A stretch of 64,000 nt of DNA. Source: Ophioderma brevispina. Taxonomy: Eukaryota; Echinodermata; Ophiuroidea; Amphilepidida; Ophiodermatidae. Where the stretch lies: the NCBI GenBank assembly GCA_023653785.1, contig JAMKCH010012393.1, forward strand, positions 1 to 64,000, in the 5' to 3' direction. The position numbers and the translations under genes were made by a program. A model generated the notes under the pieces. It was not told the origin of the DNA, ran no database searches, and saw only the letters and a list, made by a program, of their open reading frames with translations. The stretch's first letter is position 1. Each line of letters opens with the position of its first letter. Below are positions 11,294 through 21,302 of this stretch, piece after piece.

Positions 11294-11904
11294 GCTGCTG
11301 CCTCATACGTAAGAAGAAAAGCCCTGGGTGCAAAGCCGTCTTTTATCTGTGCTTTTGAAACATATTCGACCGTCGTCATTCAGGGCTAACTATAGTCCAA
11401 GCGCTTACTATAAAACGTGCCGTACTAACTAAAGGCAAATGCATTGTACTAACAAGTATAGAGAGACATTCACATTTTTTGACACTGTACTGTCTAGAGG
11501 ATTACAAGTAACAAGCGATTATTCTGGGATAAAATGTCTAAATACGATATAAACCCAACACACCTTCCTCAATTTCAACCTTCTACCTCTCGTGGTAGTG
11601 TAGTAGACCATTATGACTTCTGGTAATCTATAGGTTTTCATCTGGATAACTTCATTTTAATAAATACTGGGTTAATTACATAAAAACAAAACAATCTAAA
11701 TATTAAGGCCCCTCACATACGCCGCGTCATTTAATTCTACATTTTTTTTTTGTTGGTGAACTTTAATACACTACGCACTATGAACAATCAATGCAACAGT
11801 CCCATTCTCCCATTAAGCTTACAATGTTTTCAGCATTATGCGATTAAAAAAACACTTTGTATTAACTGCCAAGATTGTTCAAAGTTGCTTTGTCTTTTTT
11901 TCAG

Positions 11905-12851
11905 GAATAGTGTTCTGTAATGGAGATTTTGTGCCAGCACGTCGTTGACTGTTAAAACTCTGTCGCAATTTCCGGTATTGGCAAGTGACCATTCGCTGAT
12001 AGAATAGCACAAGAAGCAGAAGTACTGTTGCAGATTCGACCCAAACCAAAGGAGAAGAATTCGATCCAAGACCTCTTCTATCCAGCGCAACCGCTAATGT
12101 AATAGTGCCGTGTATTTGGTCGTCGTTTTAATTACGCTGACGATAAATTTCAGCGTCTGTTGGATCTGAATAGGCAAAACACTAAATTCGTTGTCACAAT
12201 GTCGGGATTTTCATTATCCCATTTTGAGATACTTTCCTGTCAGCTAAAAAGCATCACTACATTCGAAGCCAATTCATTGATCAGACAATTCATTAATACA
12301 TCATTATCAATCATCAAAATGATTTGATCCAGAGAACTTGCAAGATTTCATCGATGTTTACTTGAATGAACTGCGATTAACCCAAGGGCACAGGAAGTAG
12401 CTCTGTTAGACATTGATTCATTGAAGTCGCCAGTCGCCCCAATTATTCAGTGCTGGAACGGACATACAGCTCTTAACATCACATGGGTATTGTTTTACCT
12501 TGTTATACTTCCAAAAATAATAAAACGGGTACAAGACGAAATAGATACTGTGGTTGGAGGGAATCGCTTCCTAAAAATAGCCGATAAAGAATCTACCTTA
12601 TCTGCACGCCGTCATTCTGGAGTCTCTTCGCATTGTCTCGACAGGTCGTTTCAGTGCATTACACGAAGCAAGTACAGAAACTATGGTCTGTGGTTATCGA
12701 ATTCCTAAGGACGCCATAGTGCTAGGAAATATGTGGGCTGTTCACTATGATACTGATGTATTTGCAGATCCAGACCAATTTAATCCTAAAAGATTCTTAA
12801 ACGAAAAAGGGGAAGTTGAACAACCCGATGAGTTCACACCATTTGGTGTTG
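11905..12851 (+). pseudogene. Cytochrome P450 (CYP2-like), long internal exon with frameshifts
   Basis: Follows a T-rich acceptor and begins in phase 1 with G-I-V-F, the exact continuation of exon 1. Reading across frames gives the CYP2 order: A-D-R-I-A-Q-E-A-E (about 11996), G-E-E-F-D-P (about 12052), F-N-Y-A-D-D-K-F (about 12130), D-P-E-N-L-Q-D-F-I-D (about 12325), the I-helix oxygen-binding A-G-T-D (about 12453), V-Q-D-E-I-D-T-V-V-G, the K-helix E-S-L-R with Glu and Arg of ExxR (about 12620), the F-N-P-K-R-F block and T-P-F-G-V-G. It ends at a GTACGT donor in phase 1, so the haem cysteine belongs to a further exon that I could not find. At least six one-base shifts break the frame and the C-helix tryptophan is not evident. 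Exon 1 has none, so decay and consensus error are both possible. Confidence 0.85.
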
Positions 12852-13648
12852 GTACGTATGTAGGAAATGTTGAATACTAATCTTAATCGCCAAACTAAAC
12901 CACTCAAAGAAGACGAAAAGATTAAGAACAGTCACGTTTAATAGCTATCTACTCGTGTCTGCTAAAAAAGCGGCACTGGCACATTTTCACAAAATATGAA
13001 ATTTCTTTTATTCTTCCAATGGCCTATCATTTCCGAGCAAATAGAGATATATTTTACACATAAAAATACCATTCCCAAAAATGGATAGGGACATTCATAA
13101 GAGGCGAAAGACATACAGGTAATTTGTAGGCCAAGTTTATTATAAAATCGTTGTGTTTACCCATAAGCACGCTGAAAAATCTTGAAGACACACTAATTTT
13201 CAAATGTGCCAGTGTCTCTTTTATAATTCCGTCACCTTTCAGACAAATTTGGCCAAGTATCAAAGGTACTCGACTACTGCATTAAATAAGTATCAAAGGG
13301 CTACAATTGTTAATTGATTTGTACCCAACCGCACAATACAGTGCGTATCAAAAAAAAAAAACAAAAAAAAAAACGCAACAGGGTTTGTTTTCAATTTTTT
13401 GAAAATATGATTACGTTTACAGCAAAAGAAATAATACCACATTAAAGCTACAATTCTCTTTCCAATGATATGTTACTCGCCCATACACGGTCATGGATAG
13501 CTGAGTAAATGCCCTCTCTTGACAGCAAGTCAATTTTGGTTTGGACTAAGTTTTGGACATTGAAATAATCTTGTAGAAATTAAATAAACATAATGGAATT
13601 TACAGTAAATAATCCCAACTTACCATTATCTTCTTCTTAAGGATGAAA
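12852..13648. other. Region after the last P450 exon; no haem exon found
   Basis: I looked for an acceptor followed by an R-x-C-x-G haem-binding signature on the + strand here and up to about 18 kb and did not see one. AT-rich, with a poly-A-rich patch near 13350-13375. Confidence 0.4.
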
Positions 13649-15130
13649 TTACACTCCAGATCCCTCAACATGGCCTCCATCTCTCTCTACACATAGGTGA
13701 GCACGCGTCTCCATTTCGCTAACCGCTCTGCGAATCATTTGTCTCTGGGGTCGTAATGCATCAAACTCATTGATTATCCTCAGACGAAGGGGGCGGGTTG
13801 GTAAAAATTTTGCTTTTGAGATATCCCGGGGGGGCACTTGTATTCAAAGGTGGATATGATGCGTGAACATGGACTTTCAAAATGCACCCTAAACACGTAT
13901 TTTCACCGACTAAAAAACAAGCTAAAACATACCCTAATCAAGTATTTTTATCTGTTTATGATACCCTCAACAAGTACGCAGTGCATTGAATCGTAAATAT
14001 GCCCTTTATTATCTTTCTTTGCTTTACTTCCCAAGTTCCGATTACAATATTTTGGATGATTTTGATCCCTGCTTAATGAGATATAACATGACAATTGCAG
14101 GTTTAAAAAAAATACATTTTGCTGTTTTTGACACCCTAAACGATGTATGCGCGTACATCGCCTGTTGGAAAAAAGACACCCTTCTTACGTTTTTCTTGTT
14201 CACGCACCATATCCATATTTGAATACAAGTGGCCCCCCCGGGGAGATATCCCCAAAGAAAGATATCGCAAGTAGCCAGATCCGGTGATCGTGGTGGCCAA
14301 TCCACATTATGATGCAGTGCAATCACACTTTGTTCAAAGACCTCCGCCAACCTGTTCCTAACAGCTATCAGTCGATGGGGTGGTGCACCATCCTGAGTTC
14401 ACCATAAACGTCTAAAGACACCTCTCTCTTAAACTGGAAAGTTTGCCATTAGTTCCGGAATCACATGCTGATTCAAGATTTCCAGGTAACCAATTCCGTT
14501 GTTCTCGAAAAAGAATGGCCCCAATAAGAAACCATTCCCACAAATGCCACCCCAAACATTCAGCATCTCTCGACTGAAGTTCACATCAAAATTGAATTCT
14601 GGAGGACGACCTTTTGGAGCATACTTAGAGCAACATTAAATGTCGTCTCCTTCCCATTCATCCAAAAACTACATTCATCGCCAATGACAAGATTTCTGAG
14701 GAATGTCATTTCCTTGACATTGGTCAATGAACCATTGACAAAGTCTTGTCGTCGTGGCAAGTCCGCGGGCAGAAGTTTGTGCCGAATTTTCATTTCATAT
14801 GGATGCCATCTGAGATCAAGTTTAGTGATACGATTAAATGTTGCAGATGGAATTCTTAACATTTCGTGGATTCTGCTGTAGGAGATGTCTAACTGTCTCA
14901 ATGTTCTCATCAGAACGTCCTGTTCGTGGCCTTCCAGAGTTTCCTCCGTTGCGATTAACACTGCTTCCTGTAGCCTGGTACTTCCTAAAATTTCGCAATA
15001 TCGTGCTTCTGGGTGGAGGGTCACGTTCAGGAAATTGTGCTCGAAATGCCTCTTGCACTGCCGTTGAATTTTGGGTGCGAGCATACTCAGTTACCACAAA
15101 GACCCTTTACTCTGTAGTCAATTGAGGCAT
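13649..15130 (-). pseudogene. Mariner-superfamily transposase pseudogene (DD41D spacing)
   Basis: Reading from the ATG at 15130 leftward, the frame has an early TAA where Gln is expected, a helix-turn-helix N-terminal region ending S-G-R-P-R-T-G-R-S, then, after a frameshift near 14870, S-Y-S-R-I-H and D-L-R-W-H-P-Y. The first catalytic Asp sits in V-I-G-D-E-C (about 14676) and the second in Q-D-G-A-P-P-H (about 14393-14375). The third is in S-P-D-L-A-T-C-D, 41 residues after the second by my count. The C-terminus resumes beyond a nested element and stops at 13649. Without that insert the gene is about 350 codons, the usual length for the IS630-Tc1-mariner superfamily. DD41D spacing is known for the rosa-like group; closer placement would need a tree. 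It cannot encode active enzyme. Confidence 0.88.
13825..14242. mobile_element. 418-bp terminal-inverted-repeat element nested in the transposase pseudogene
   Basis: The left end CCCGGGGGGGCACTTGTATTC and the right end (GAATACAAGTGGCCCCCCCGGG) are inverted copies with one extra base. A 7-base duplication GAGATAT flanks it at 13818-13824 and 14243-14249. It interrupts the G-Y-L codons of the transposase. Inside are repeated CACCCTAAAC-type motifs. A relative ends at about 41721. It inserted after the transposon, so it dates the host copy as older. Confidence 0.85.
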
Positions 15131-15918
15131 CTTGAACACTGATGAAAATTAACAAGCATGCTACCACACATGCTTTTTGCTGGGCCAGAACCTATGACAA
15201 GCAAATCCTCGAAAAAAATCAAAGATTAGAGGAATCAAACAGCTTTTCACTTATTAAAACTTGGTCCCAATCCTATTTTCTCCCATTGTTGAAACCCCTT
15301 GATTACTCAGCCTTGATTACTCAGACAAGTGTTGCTTTAAAGTGGTGCTACTCACCCTGGCGTAAACCCAATTAAATTTTCAAAAACTTGAGAACAAATC
15401 CTGTTGCATTTTTTATACGCCCTTAACAGAACTGGCTTTGCGCCTTTATATAGCCCTATTCGCTGATGTAGAGCACGTTAGAATAAAACCGTTGCCAGGT
15501 CAACTGGCCTCACCGCTAAACTTTGGTTCGAGCCACTGATCCCATTGATCACAAACACAAATCCGATGGGCAATCGTAAGCGGAACAGGTGCATTAGTCA
15601 AAGGCGTGAACCAGTAACCATGGATACTAAGGTGCACTACATCAGCGAATGCTGTTGCTCTTTCATACCTTCACATAAGAGCGAGTCCAGGCCGCAGTGC
15701 CGAAGCCTAGTAATAAAAATACTGCAAGTAAACTTGCGTCATATCCCCCTTGCAAGCTGGCAGTATGGACCCTGACCTCAATGACCTTTGCCCCTTGTTC
15801 CGATGACCTCTTGTTGACATCATCCATTTATGAAGGAACCCCTATTGCAAAAACCTTACCCCAAGTCTGTTTCAATCGGAACTTCACTTTTCGAAAGAGA
15901 TAGTAAGTGTTCCTTTGT
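15131..15918. other. Spacer with a small inverted-repeat element
   Basis: ATTCGCTGATGTAGAGCAC at 15458-15476 is inverted at 15632-15650 with one mismatch, bounding a 193-bp element. Inside is a box B-like TGGTTCGAGCC near 15520. No protein-coding region was recognised. Confidence 0.5.
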
Positions 15919-16144
15919 TGGGGCAATTCCTTGACCGTGGAGAACAGAGCTCATTTCTAAGTGAATTTGTCTTCTCTGAAGGTTACTGAACAAATATTTC
16001 GCGGGGGTGCCCCTCGAGAAATGTGGGCGGATCTAGGAGGGGGAAAAATCATAATAAGGGGTTCAAAAATGAAAATGCTTGGACTGCTGTACAAAGGTAA
16101 CCAAAGTTTGTCTTGTTACAGGATTCATTCACTCGGTGCAAACC

Positions 16145-17000
16145 CACCTGAAAACCACAACAAGCCCCCCTTAAGCCCAGACAACCCCCCTTAAACCGGA
16201 CCACCCTTTAACCCGAACAACCCACCTTAACCCTAACACTCCCCCTTAACCCAGACAACCCCCCTTAAACCCGGACAACTGTGCACGAATTCCGTGCAAT
16301 GGCAACGCACATGCAGTGTGCACGATCTGTCTCAGTCTGCGCATGCATCGCGTTTATGCTGGCCACAACCCCCTTAAAAACCAAACCCCCCCCTTAAACC
16401 AAACAATCCCCTAAACCCCACAACACCCCTTAACCATGGACAACCCCCTTAAAACTCGTGCAACCCACCTTAAACCACAACAGAAGCCCCTTATACTATC
16501 CCAGACAACCCCCCTTAACCGACAACAACCCCTTTAAACTCGGACAACCCACCTTAAACCCAACACTCCCCCTTAAGTCCATGTACACCCCCTTAATTCG
16601 TGCCATCCCCCTTTAACCCAGACAACCCACCTTAAATCTGGACAACCCCACTAACTTCCGGTGCACCCCAACCTTAAAACCACACAAGCCCCCTTAGCCA
16701 GACAACCCCCCTTAAACCCGACCACCCACCCACCTTTAAAACCCAGGACACCCACCTTAACACAACAGCCCCCTTAACCAGACCACCACCCTCCCTTCAC
16801 CCGACAAACCCTTTAAACCAGGACAACCCACCTACACCCACAATCCCCCTTAAGTCGACAACCCCCCTTAACCCGGCAACCCCCTTTAAACCCAGACAAC
16901 CCACCTTAACCCACAATCCCCCTTAACCCAACAACCCCTTAAAGCTGACACCCCCCCCCTTAAACCCGGACAACCCCCCTTACCCACACCGGACAAACCC
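16145..17000 (+). repeat. Minisatellite of CCCCCTTAAACCCGGACAA-type units
   Basis: About 850 bases built from diverged units of about 20 bases reading roughly CCCCCTTAAACCCGGACAA, more than 30 copies. It is interrupted at about 16275-16370 by unrelated sequence rich in GCATGC and GTGCACG. The units differ by substitutions and one-base indels. No protein-coding potential. Confidence 0.9.
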
Positions 17001-17400
17001 ACTAACCTAATCGCGCGAGAGTCCATGATTCCCCCACCCTCCATCAGTTTCATCAGAATCTGACTTCATGATCTTCAGATAGTTTGGTTCCCAAGTTTTT
17101 TTGGGTTCAAATACCCCAAATTTACCCACTAATAGGCAAATTAGCTATTTAAATTAGCATATCATGCGCAACAACCTATCACGCGCGCGAGTAACATGAT
17201 TCCCCACCCCCTCCCCAAGTTTCAATCAAAATCGGACTTATGGATCTTCATATCTTTTGTTCACAAGCTTTTTCGGTAAAAATACACCCAATTTAATATT
17301 ATGCAATTAGGGTACCTCATTGCATTGCACAACGTCCCATAATCTAATCAGATGATGGGCATGGCAGTCCGATCGCCCCCCCCATTTCCATCACCATAAC
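17001..17400 (+). repeat. Tandemly duplicated unit of about 170 bp
   Basis: Two adjacent copies share GCGCGAG, ATGATTCCCC, CATCAGAATCTGACTT versus CAATCAAAATCGGACTT, GATCTTCA and a following AATTAG block (about 17005-17165 and 17180-17335). A shorter third copy starts near 17340. Confidence 0.65.
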
Positions 17401-18160
17401 CCTTAGGGGGCTCAAGGTTATCGCGTTCACAGATTGTGTTGGCGCCGACGCCTTGACCTATAGCATAATCCCCCTTCTGCCTTTTCAACCAGGGGATAAA
17501 GGTATTATGTACTACTTACAACTTATGGTTATGGAGGTATAAGATAAAATTCGTTAAATGTCAAAGATCATCACGAAAGGTTAAATCTTTAATATTGATC
17601 CGATTTCTCAAAATGGGCTCAAATTGTTCATCTTTCCTCGAGACTGCAACAAAACTTTTTTTGCACCGTCTAACATATTCTAAAAAATCGTGAGATCATA
17701 GAGGTCCATGGGGTGGATATTGTTGTCATTTATCTCGATAAACAAACAAAGTGAGAGTGTTCAACTACTTTTGGTTGCAATCCCTGTGGAAAAGGTTACA
17801 ACAACAGCAGCACAAACTCCTGCTGAGCTATTGTTATGACTGTCATGGTTCAAATAGTCTCTTCTTCCGAACAGACTTTTTAAAAAAAGTAGACGTCTTT
17901 GAAATTTTATATTCGGGTTTTAAAAATACGGTTTTTAGAACAAAAATATGTACCGGTTAGACCGTTTTTCTGCTTAACGGTTTCCGTGGTATAACAGGAA
18001 CCATTTTAGACCAAAAAATCTCTACAAACGGTCTTTGTGTATTTTTCTTTGGGAATCCAAGTAAATAGTCGCTGTTTAAATATGGCAGGAAAAAATGCAT
18101 GCAATGAGCTTATGTTGGTGTAATCCATGCACAGCGGACGTTGCCGGCTGCTGTGGGTTA
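17401..18160. other. Intergenic; no gene recognised
   Basis: AT-rich sequence. ACCGTTTTT/AACGGTTT motifs recur between 17920 and 18030. No conserved coding block was seen. Confidence 0.35.
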
Positions 18161-18168
18161 ACAATTTG

Positions 18169-18359
18169 CAGTGCGTAACCAGCGGGGTGCAGGGGCGCAA
18201 GCCCCCCCCCTGCTCAGAACCGATGCCCCCGCCAGGCCCCTCCAAATGAACGGACCGTTTGTACAGTGGCTATGGAAAGGACCCAATTTGCCCCCTCAGA
18301 CATTCCTCGGCACCCCTTTTGCCCCCCCCCCCCATTTGCAAGGTCTGGTTACGCCACTG
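18169..18359. mobile_element. hAT-type miniature element with perfect 8-bp target duplication
   Basis: Ends read CAGTGCGTAACCAG and CTGGTTACGCCACTG, inverted copies that differ by one missing base. ACAATTTG occurs immediately on both sides (18161-18168 and 18360-18367), the 8-base duplication expected of hAT transposition. At 191 bp it has no transposase and must be mobilised in trans. Two relatives are at 47348-47595 and 53965-54191. Confidence 0.92.
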
Positions 18360-18721
18360 ACAATTTGAGACGATTTTTAAAGAAATCGGTGCAATATTAA
18401 GAGTGTAAACTTTGGTAAGACATTTGACGAATTTGTCTTATAACTCGGTAACCATACTTTGTGGGTCGTACAAACTACTTTTTTTAATCCTTGTAAAAAA
18501 AAGAAAATATTGGGTCTTTGGGTTACATTTTTAAAAAGCACCATCCAAGCATTTTTCATTTTTGACCCCTTATTATGAATTTTCCCCCTCCTGGATTCCG
18601 CCCACTTTCTCGAGGGGCACCCCCGCCTTAAATTTGTTTCCTTACGTCCATAACAAGACCAAAAAAAAAATTTCCACTGAAAAATGATGCTCTGCTCTCC
18701 ACGGTCACGGAATTGCCCCAA

Positions 18722-19141
18722 TGACCCTTTTTTTTTTTAAACAAAAAATTTAACCTAACCAAACTGGAACCACAACATACATACATACAGACAATCACTA
18801 CCCTAACAATACCCCCCTCTGCTTTTCAAGCCAGGGTAAAACACTTAGTATTCCCAGAGAGAAGATTCTCTGGTAGGTCGTATAGCTGTGCCTTGAGTGA
18901 CAAGCTGATTCCTCTACAACACACAATTTCCACATATTTCTAACCAGTGATTACAGTGCCACAAGAAATGAAATGAATCCTCAATTCTCTCGCCGAGTCT
19001 TGATTAGTTTCCCCTGGATTGAAATGAGCTGAAACAAAATGCTCATGTCCTCTTTAAATCTACTTCTCGCAGAGTAGGAAAAGTGGGGGATATGTGCTCA
19101 AACAGGGAAGGCTCTAGCCACTGAACCAATGGTTGCCCTAG
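18722..19141. other. Intergenic; no gene recognised
   Basis: No coding block, RNA gene or structured repeat seen. Confidence 0.35.
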
Positions 19142-19145
19142 TTAA

Positions 19146-19483
19146 AGACACTATCAGTGGATTTACCCCAAACATTCAAAATAAAATTTGCAGGAATACT
19201 TCAGATTGAATGATAATTGTAGAAATCTCCTTATTTTTTTCCAACAGAAAATTTGACAGAACAGTAAGAAAACAGTAGCATTCAAAGATATGAATCTCCA
19301 TTCAGTTACATGTGGTAATAAGTGTCCTTAAGGAGAGTAATGCCTAAATTATCCGATTTTGCCCTTAATAGGTTGCTTTTGGTCTTACCACTTGTAGGGT
19401 ATATTAGAATACCCATACTTATTACAAACATTCAAAAATCTGATTTTTTGATTTTCCGATATAGCAAATCACTGATAGTGCCT
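19146..19483. mobile_element. TTAA-flanked miniature element, family 1, copy 1 (338 bp)
   Basis: Ends AGACACTATCAGTG and CACTGATAGTGCCT are inverted copies, flanked by TTAA at 19142-19145 and 19484-19487. TTAA duplication is typical of piggyBac and Kolobok superfamilies. It is non-autonomous and related to 20956-21302 and about 43050-43355. Confidence 0.85.
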
Positions 19484-19487
19484 TTAA

Positions 19488-20560
19488 AATTAATTTATTC
19501 ATCCGTTATAAAATTGGTATACAGTAAGGTTAGATTGATTCTCCCATTGTATTGATAGGAAGAAGATTTTGCGTTGGAGACTTCCTAGCCAAGACGGACA
19601 TGTTTGTTATCTTGAGTCATCTACTCCATCAGTTCACATTCGTGGTGGGTGAAAGAACGACAGACGTTGGCAACGACAGAAATCCAAAGCAGACGATAAA
19701 AATAAGAGCCATGAAACGTGATTAAAACGACACCCAGAAATATATCATGTTGGATATCATGTACACTACTAGTGGAGGATCTAGGACCCAGGTCAAACAT
19801 CATCGTTTACCCCTCACTACAGAAAAGGTTTGACACCTTTGGTAGTTAGTATGGACCCTCTATATCAACGCTAGGTAGGTAGTACTCTCAAATCGTGGTG
19901 TCACTTTTTCAATAGGGGCCAATTTAAGTTTACACAGGGGTCAAACTTTTAAAATGCTCCAATCATGTTGAAATGTATGCAAAGACCTCAACCATGGAGC
20001 TCCATGGTACTGTGCTATGCTGCTGCTCCTCTTTGTAGGAGGATAGGCTGGGTGTCTTTTTGAGGAAGGATTCTCTGCTATACCATCAGATAAGCATTAA
20101 TATAGATTAAGTGCAGTGATAGAAATTACAGGGTTGAATTTGATTACCTTTATAATAACAGTTCCATGTTCAAATAGAGTGCTTGTAGGTGGGGGATCAC
20201 ATTTTTAACACCAGTTAGGCATACTTTTAGTACAATGTAAGTACATTTTGTACAAAAAAGTGTCCCTAATTATTGACCAAAAGCAATCATTAATACCTAA
20301 AAAGCACTTCATTTCTGCAAGCATTTGTGGTTTTCTAATAAACTGCAAAGTTTGTTTTTGTTTTTATAAAGTATAAATGTTTTTTATCAACTTTTAAGAG
20401 TGATAGTCACTGTTTTGTTATCTAGATGGATTATTTAAAGTGCCTAATGGGTACAAGTATTTTTTTATCTTTTAATTCTTCAATTATTCTACAAAGCCCT
20501 GAGCTGAATTTCATGTTTACTGATTGCATCATGATGTGGCTGCTGCTGTGTACTATTTGT
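19488..20560. other. Intergenic; includes a dispersed repeat fragment
   Basis: Around 19905-19985 the motif AGGGGTCAAACTTTTAAAATG followed by CCAATCATGTTG recurs in the palindromes near 51800 and 58190. No gene recognised. Confidence 0.4.
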
Positions 20561-20638
20561 ACAAAATTTCCTGTGCAACCCAGACTCTTAATTTGTGTAC
20601 ATTATACACAACTATTTGCGTCAGTGATGAATTTAATC

Positions 20639-20839
20639 AAGAGAAGATTTCAATAGCTTCCCACAATGCATTGCTTCCATTGGAAGTTTTTGTACAGGTT
20701 GTCATGTGGATCGTTAGAGATGAAACACTCTTAAAATGCAAGTTTGTGATCAGTACTGTCAATTTAGCCATGTTTCATCACTAACGATTCACCTCCATTG
20801 GAAGCAATGCATTGTGGGAAGCTATTGAAATCTTCTCTT
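20639..20839. mobile_element. Palindromic miniature element with 45-base arms
   Basis: The arms AAGAGAAGATTTCAATAGC and TTCCCACAATGCATTGCTTCC (20639-20684) are inverted at 20794-20839 with about one mismatch. The middle also folds (GTTAGAGATGAAACA with TGTTTCATCACTAAC). A degraded copy is at about 21555-21777 in the second unit. Confidence 0.8.
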
Positions 20840-20955
20840 AATTTAATCTGTCAGAAAAGAGCTGGAAAAGGTTCATACCAGCAACTTCAGCACTAAGCAA
20901 TAGCCTAATCCTTATGCCAACTGATCTTGATGAGGTATTTTTTTTAAATACTTAA

Positions 20956-21302
20956 AGACACTATCAGTGATTTGCTAAATTAGAAAATCGAAAAAATCAT
21001 CAAAAATCAGATTTTTGCATGTATGTAACAAGTACAGGTATCGCAACATACCCTCCAAATGATAAGACCAGAAGCAACCTAATAAGGACAGAATCGGAAA
21101 TTTTAGTCATTACTGTCCGTTCGGACACTTACTACAACACGTAATTGAATGGGGAATCGTATCATGGAACACTGCCTTTTTCTTCCTTTTCTGTCAATTC
21201 TACAGGTGGAAAAGGTAACTTATGAGAATTCTACAGACTTATCCTTCACTTTGAAGCTATTCCTGCAAATTTCAAATATTTTTCAAATCACTGATAGTGT
21301 CT
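20956..21302. mobile_element. TTAA-flanked miniature element, family 1, copy 2 (347 bp), empty site visible
   Basis: Ends AGACACTATCAGTGATTTG and CAAATCACTGATAGTGTCT are perfect inverted copies. TTAA flanks both ends (20952-20955 and 21303-21306). The paralogous unit at about 21880-21895 reads AAATACTTAATACACAG with a single TTAA and no element, which is the uninserted site. It is therefore a real transposition event with a TTAA duplication, consistent with piggyBac-like or Kolobok chemistry. Confidence 0.93.

Larger units (their letters stand above)
8001..11904 (+). other. P450 intron 1, carrying nested transposons
   Basis: GT at 8001 and AG at 11903-11904 (preceded by a run of T) bound a 3.9-kb phase-1 intron. 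It holds a CA-rich low-complexity stretch (about 8148-8345), a small inverted-repeat element (8460-8622), a LINE fragment (9320-11293) and a terminal-inverted-repeat element inside that LINE (9826-10491). The part from 11294 to 11904 shows no feature beyond the acceptor. No missed P450 exon was seen between the two called exons. Confidence 0.7.
15919..18721. repeat. Inverted repeat pair bracketing a minisatellite (arms about 190 bp)
   Basis: The left arm (about 15919-16105) and right arm (about 18520-18721) are reverse-complement copies. Shared landmarks in order from outside in are GGGGCAATTCC, GACCGTGGAGA, GGGGGTGCCCCTCGAGAAA and AATGCTTGGA. They bracket 2.4 kb holding a minisatellite, a partly duplicated 170-bp unit and a hAT miniature element. 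This could be two ends of one element or two independent copies in opposite orientation. Confidence 0.65.

Noticed and set aside
12120..12150. Y-A-D-D tetrapeptide suggesting another reverse transcriptase
   Set aside because: It lies inside the P450 exon in an F-N-Y-A-D-D-K-F context with P450 blocks on both sides.
14684..15125. Plus-strand frames opposite the transposase
   Set aside because: Shadows of the minus-strand mariner pseudogene.
16145..17000. CRISPR array or telomeric repeat
   Set aside because: Units are diverged, contiguous and without spacers, and the unit is not TTAGGG-like despite CCCTTAA. This is a minisatellite in a eukaryotic context.
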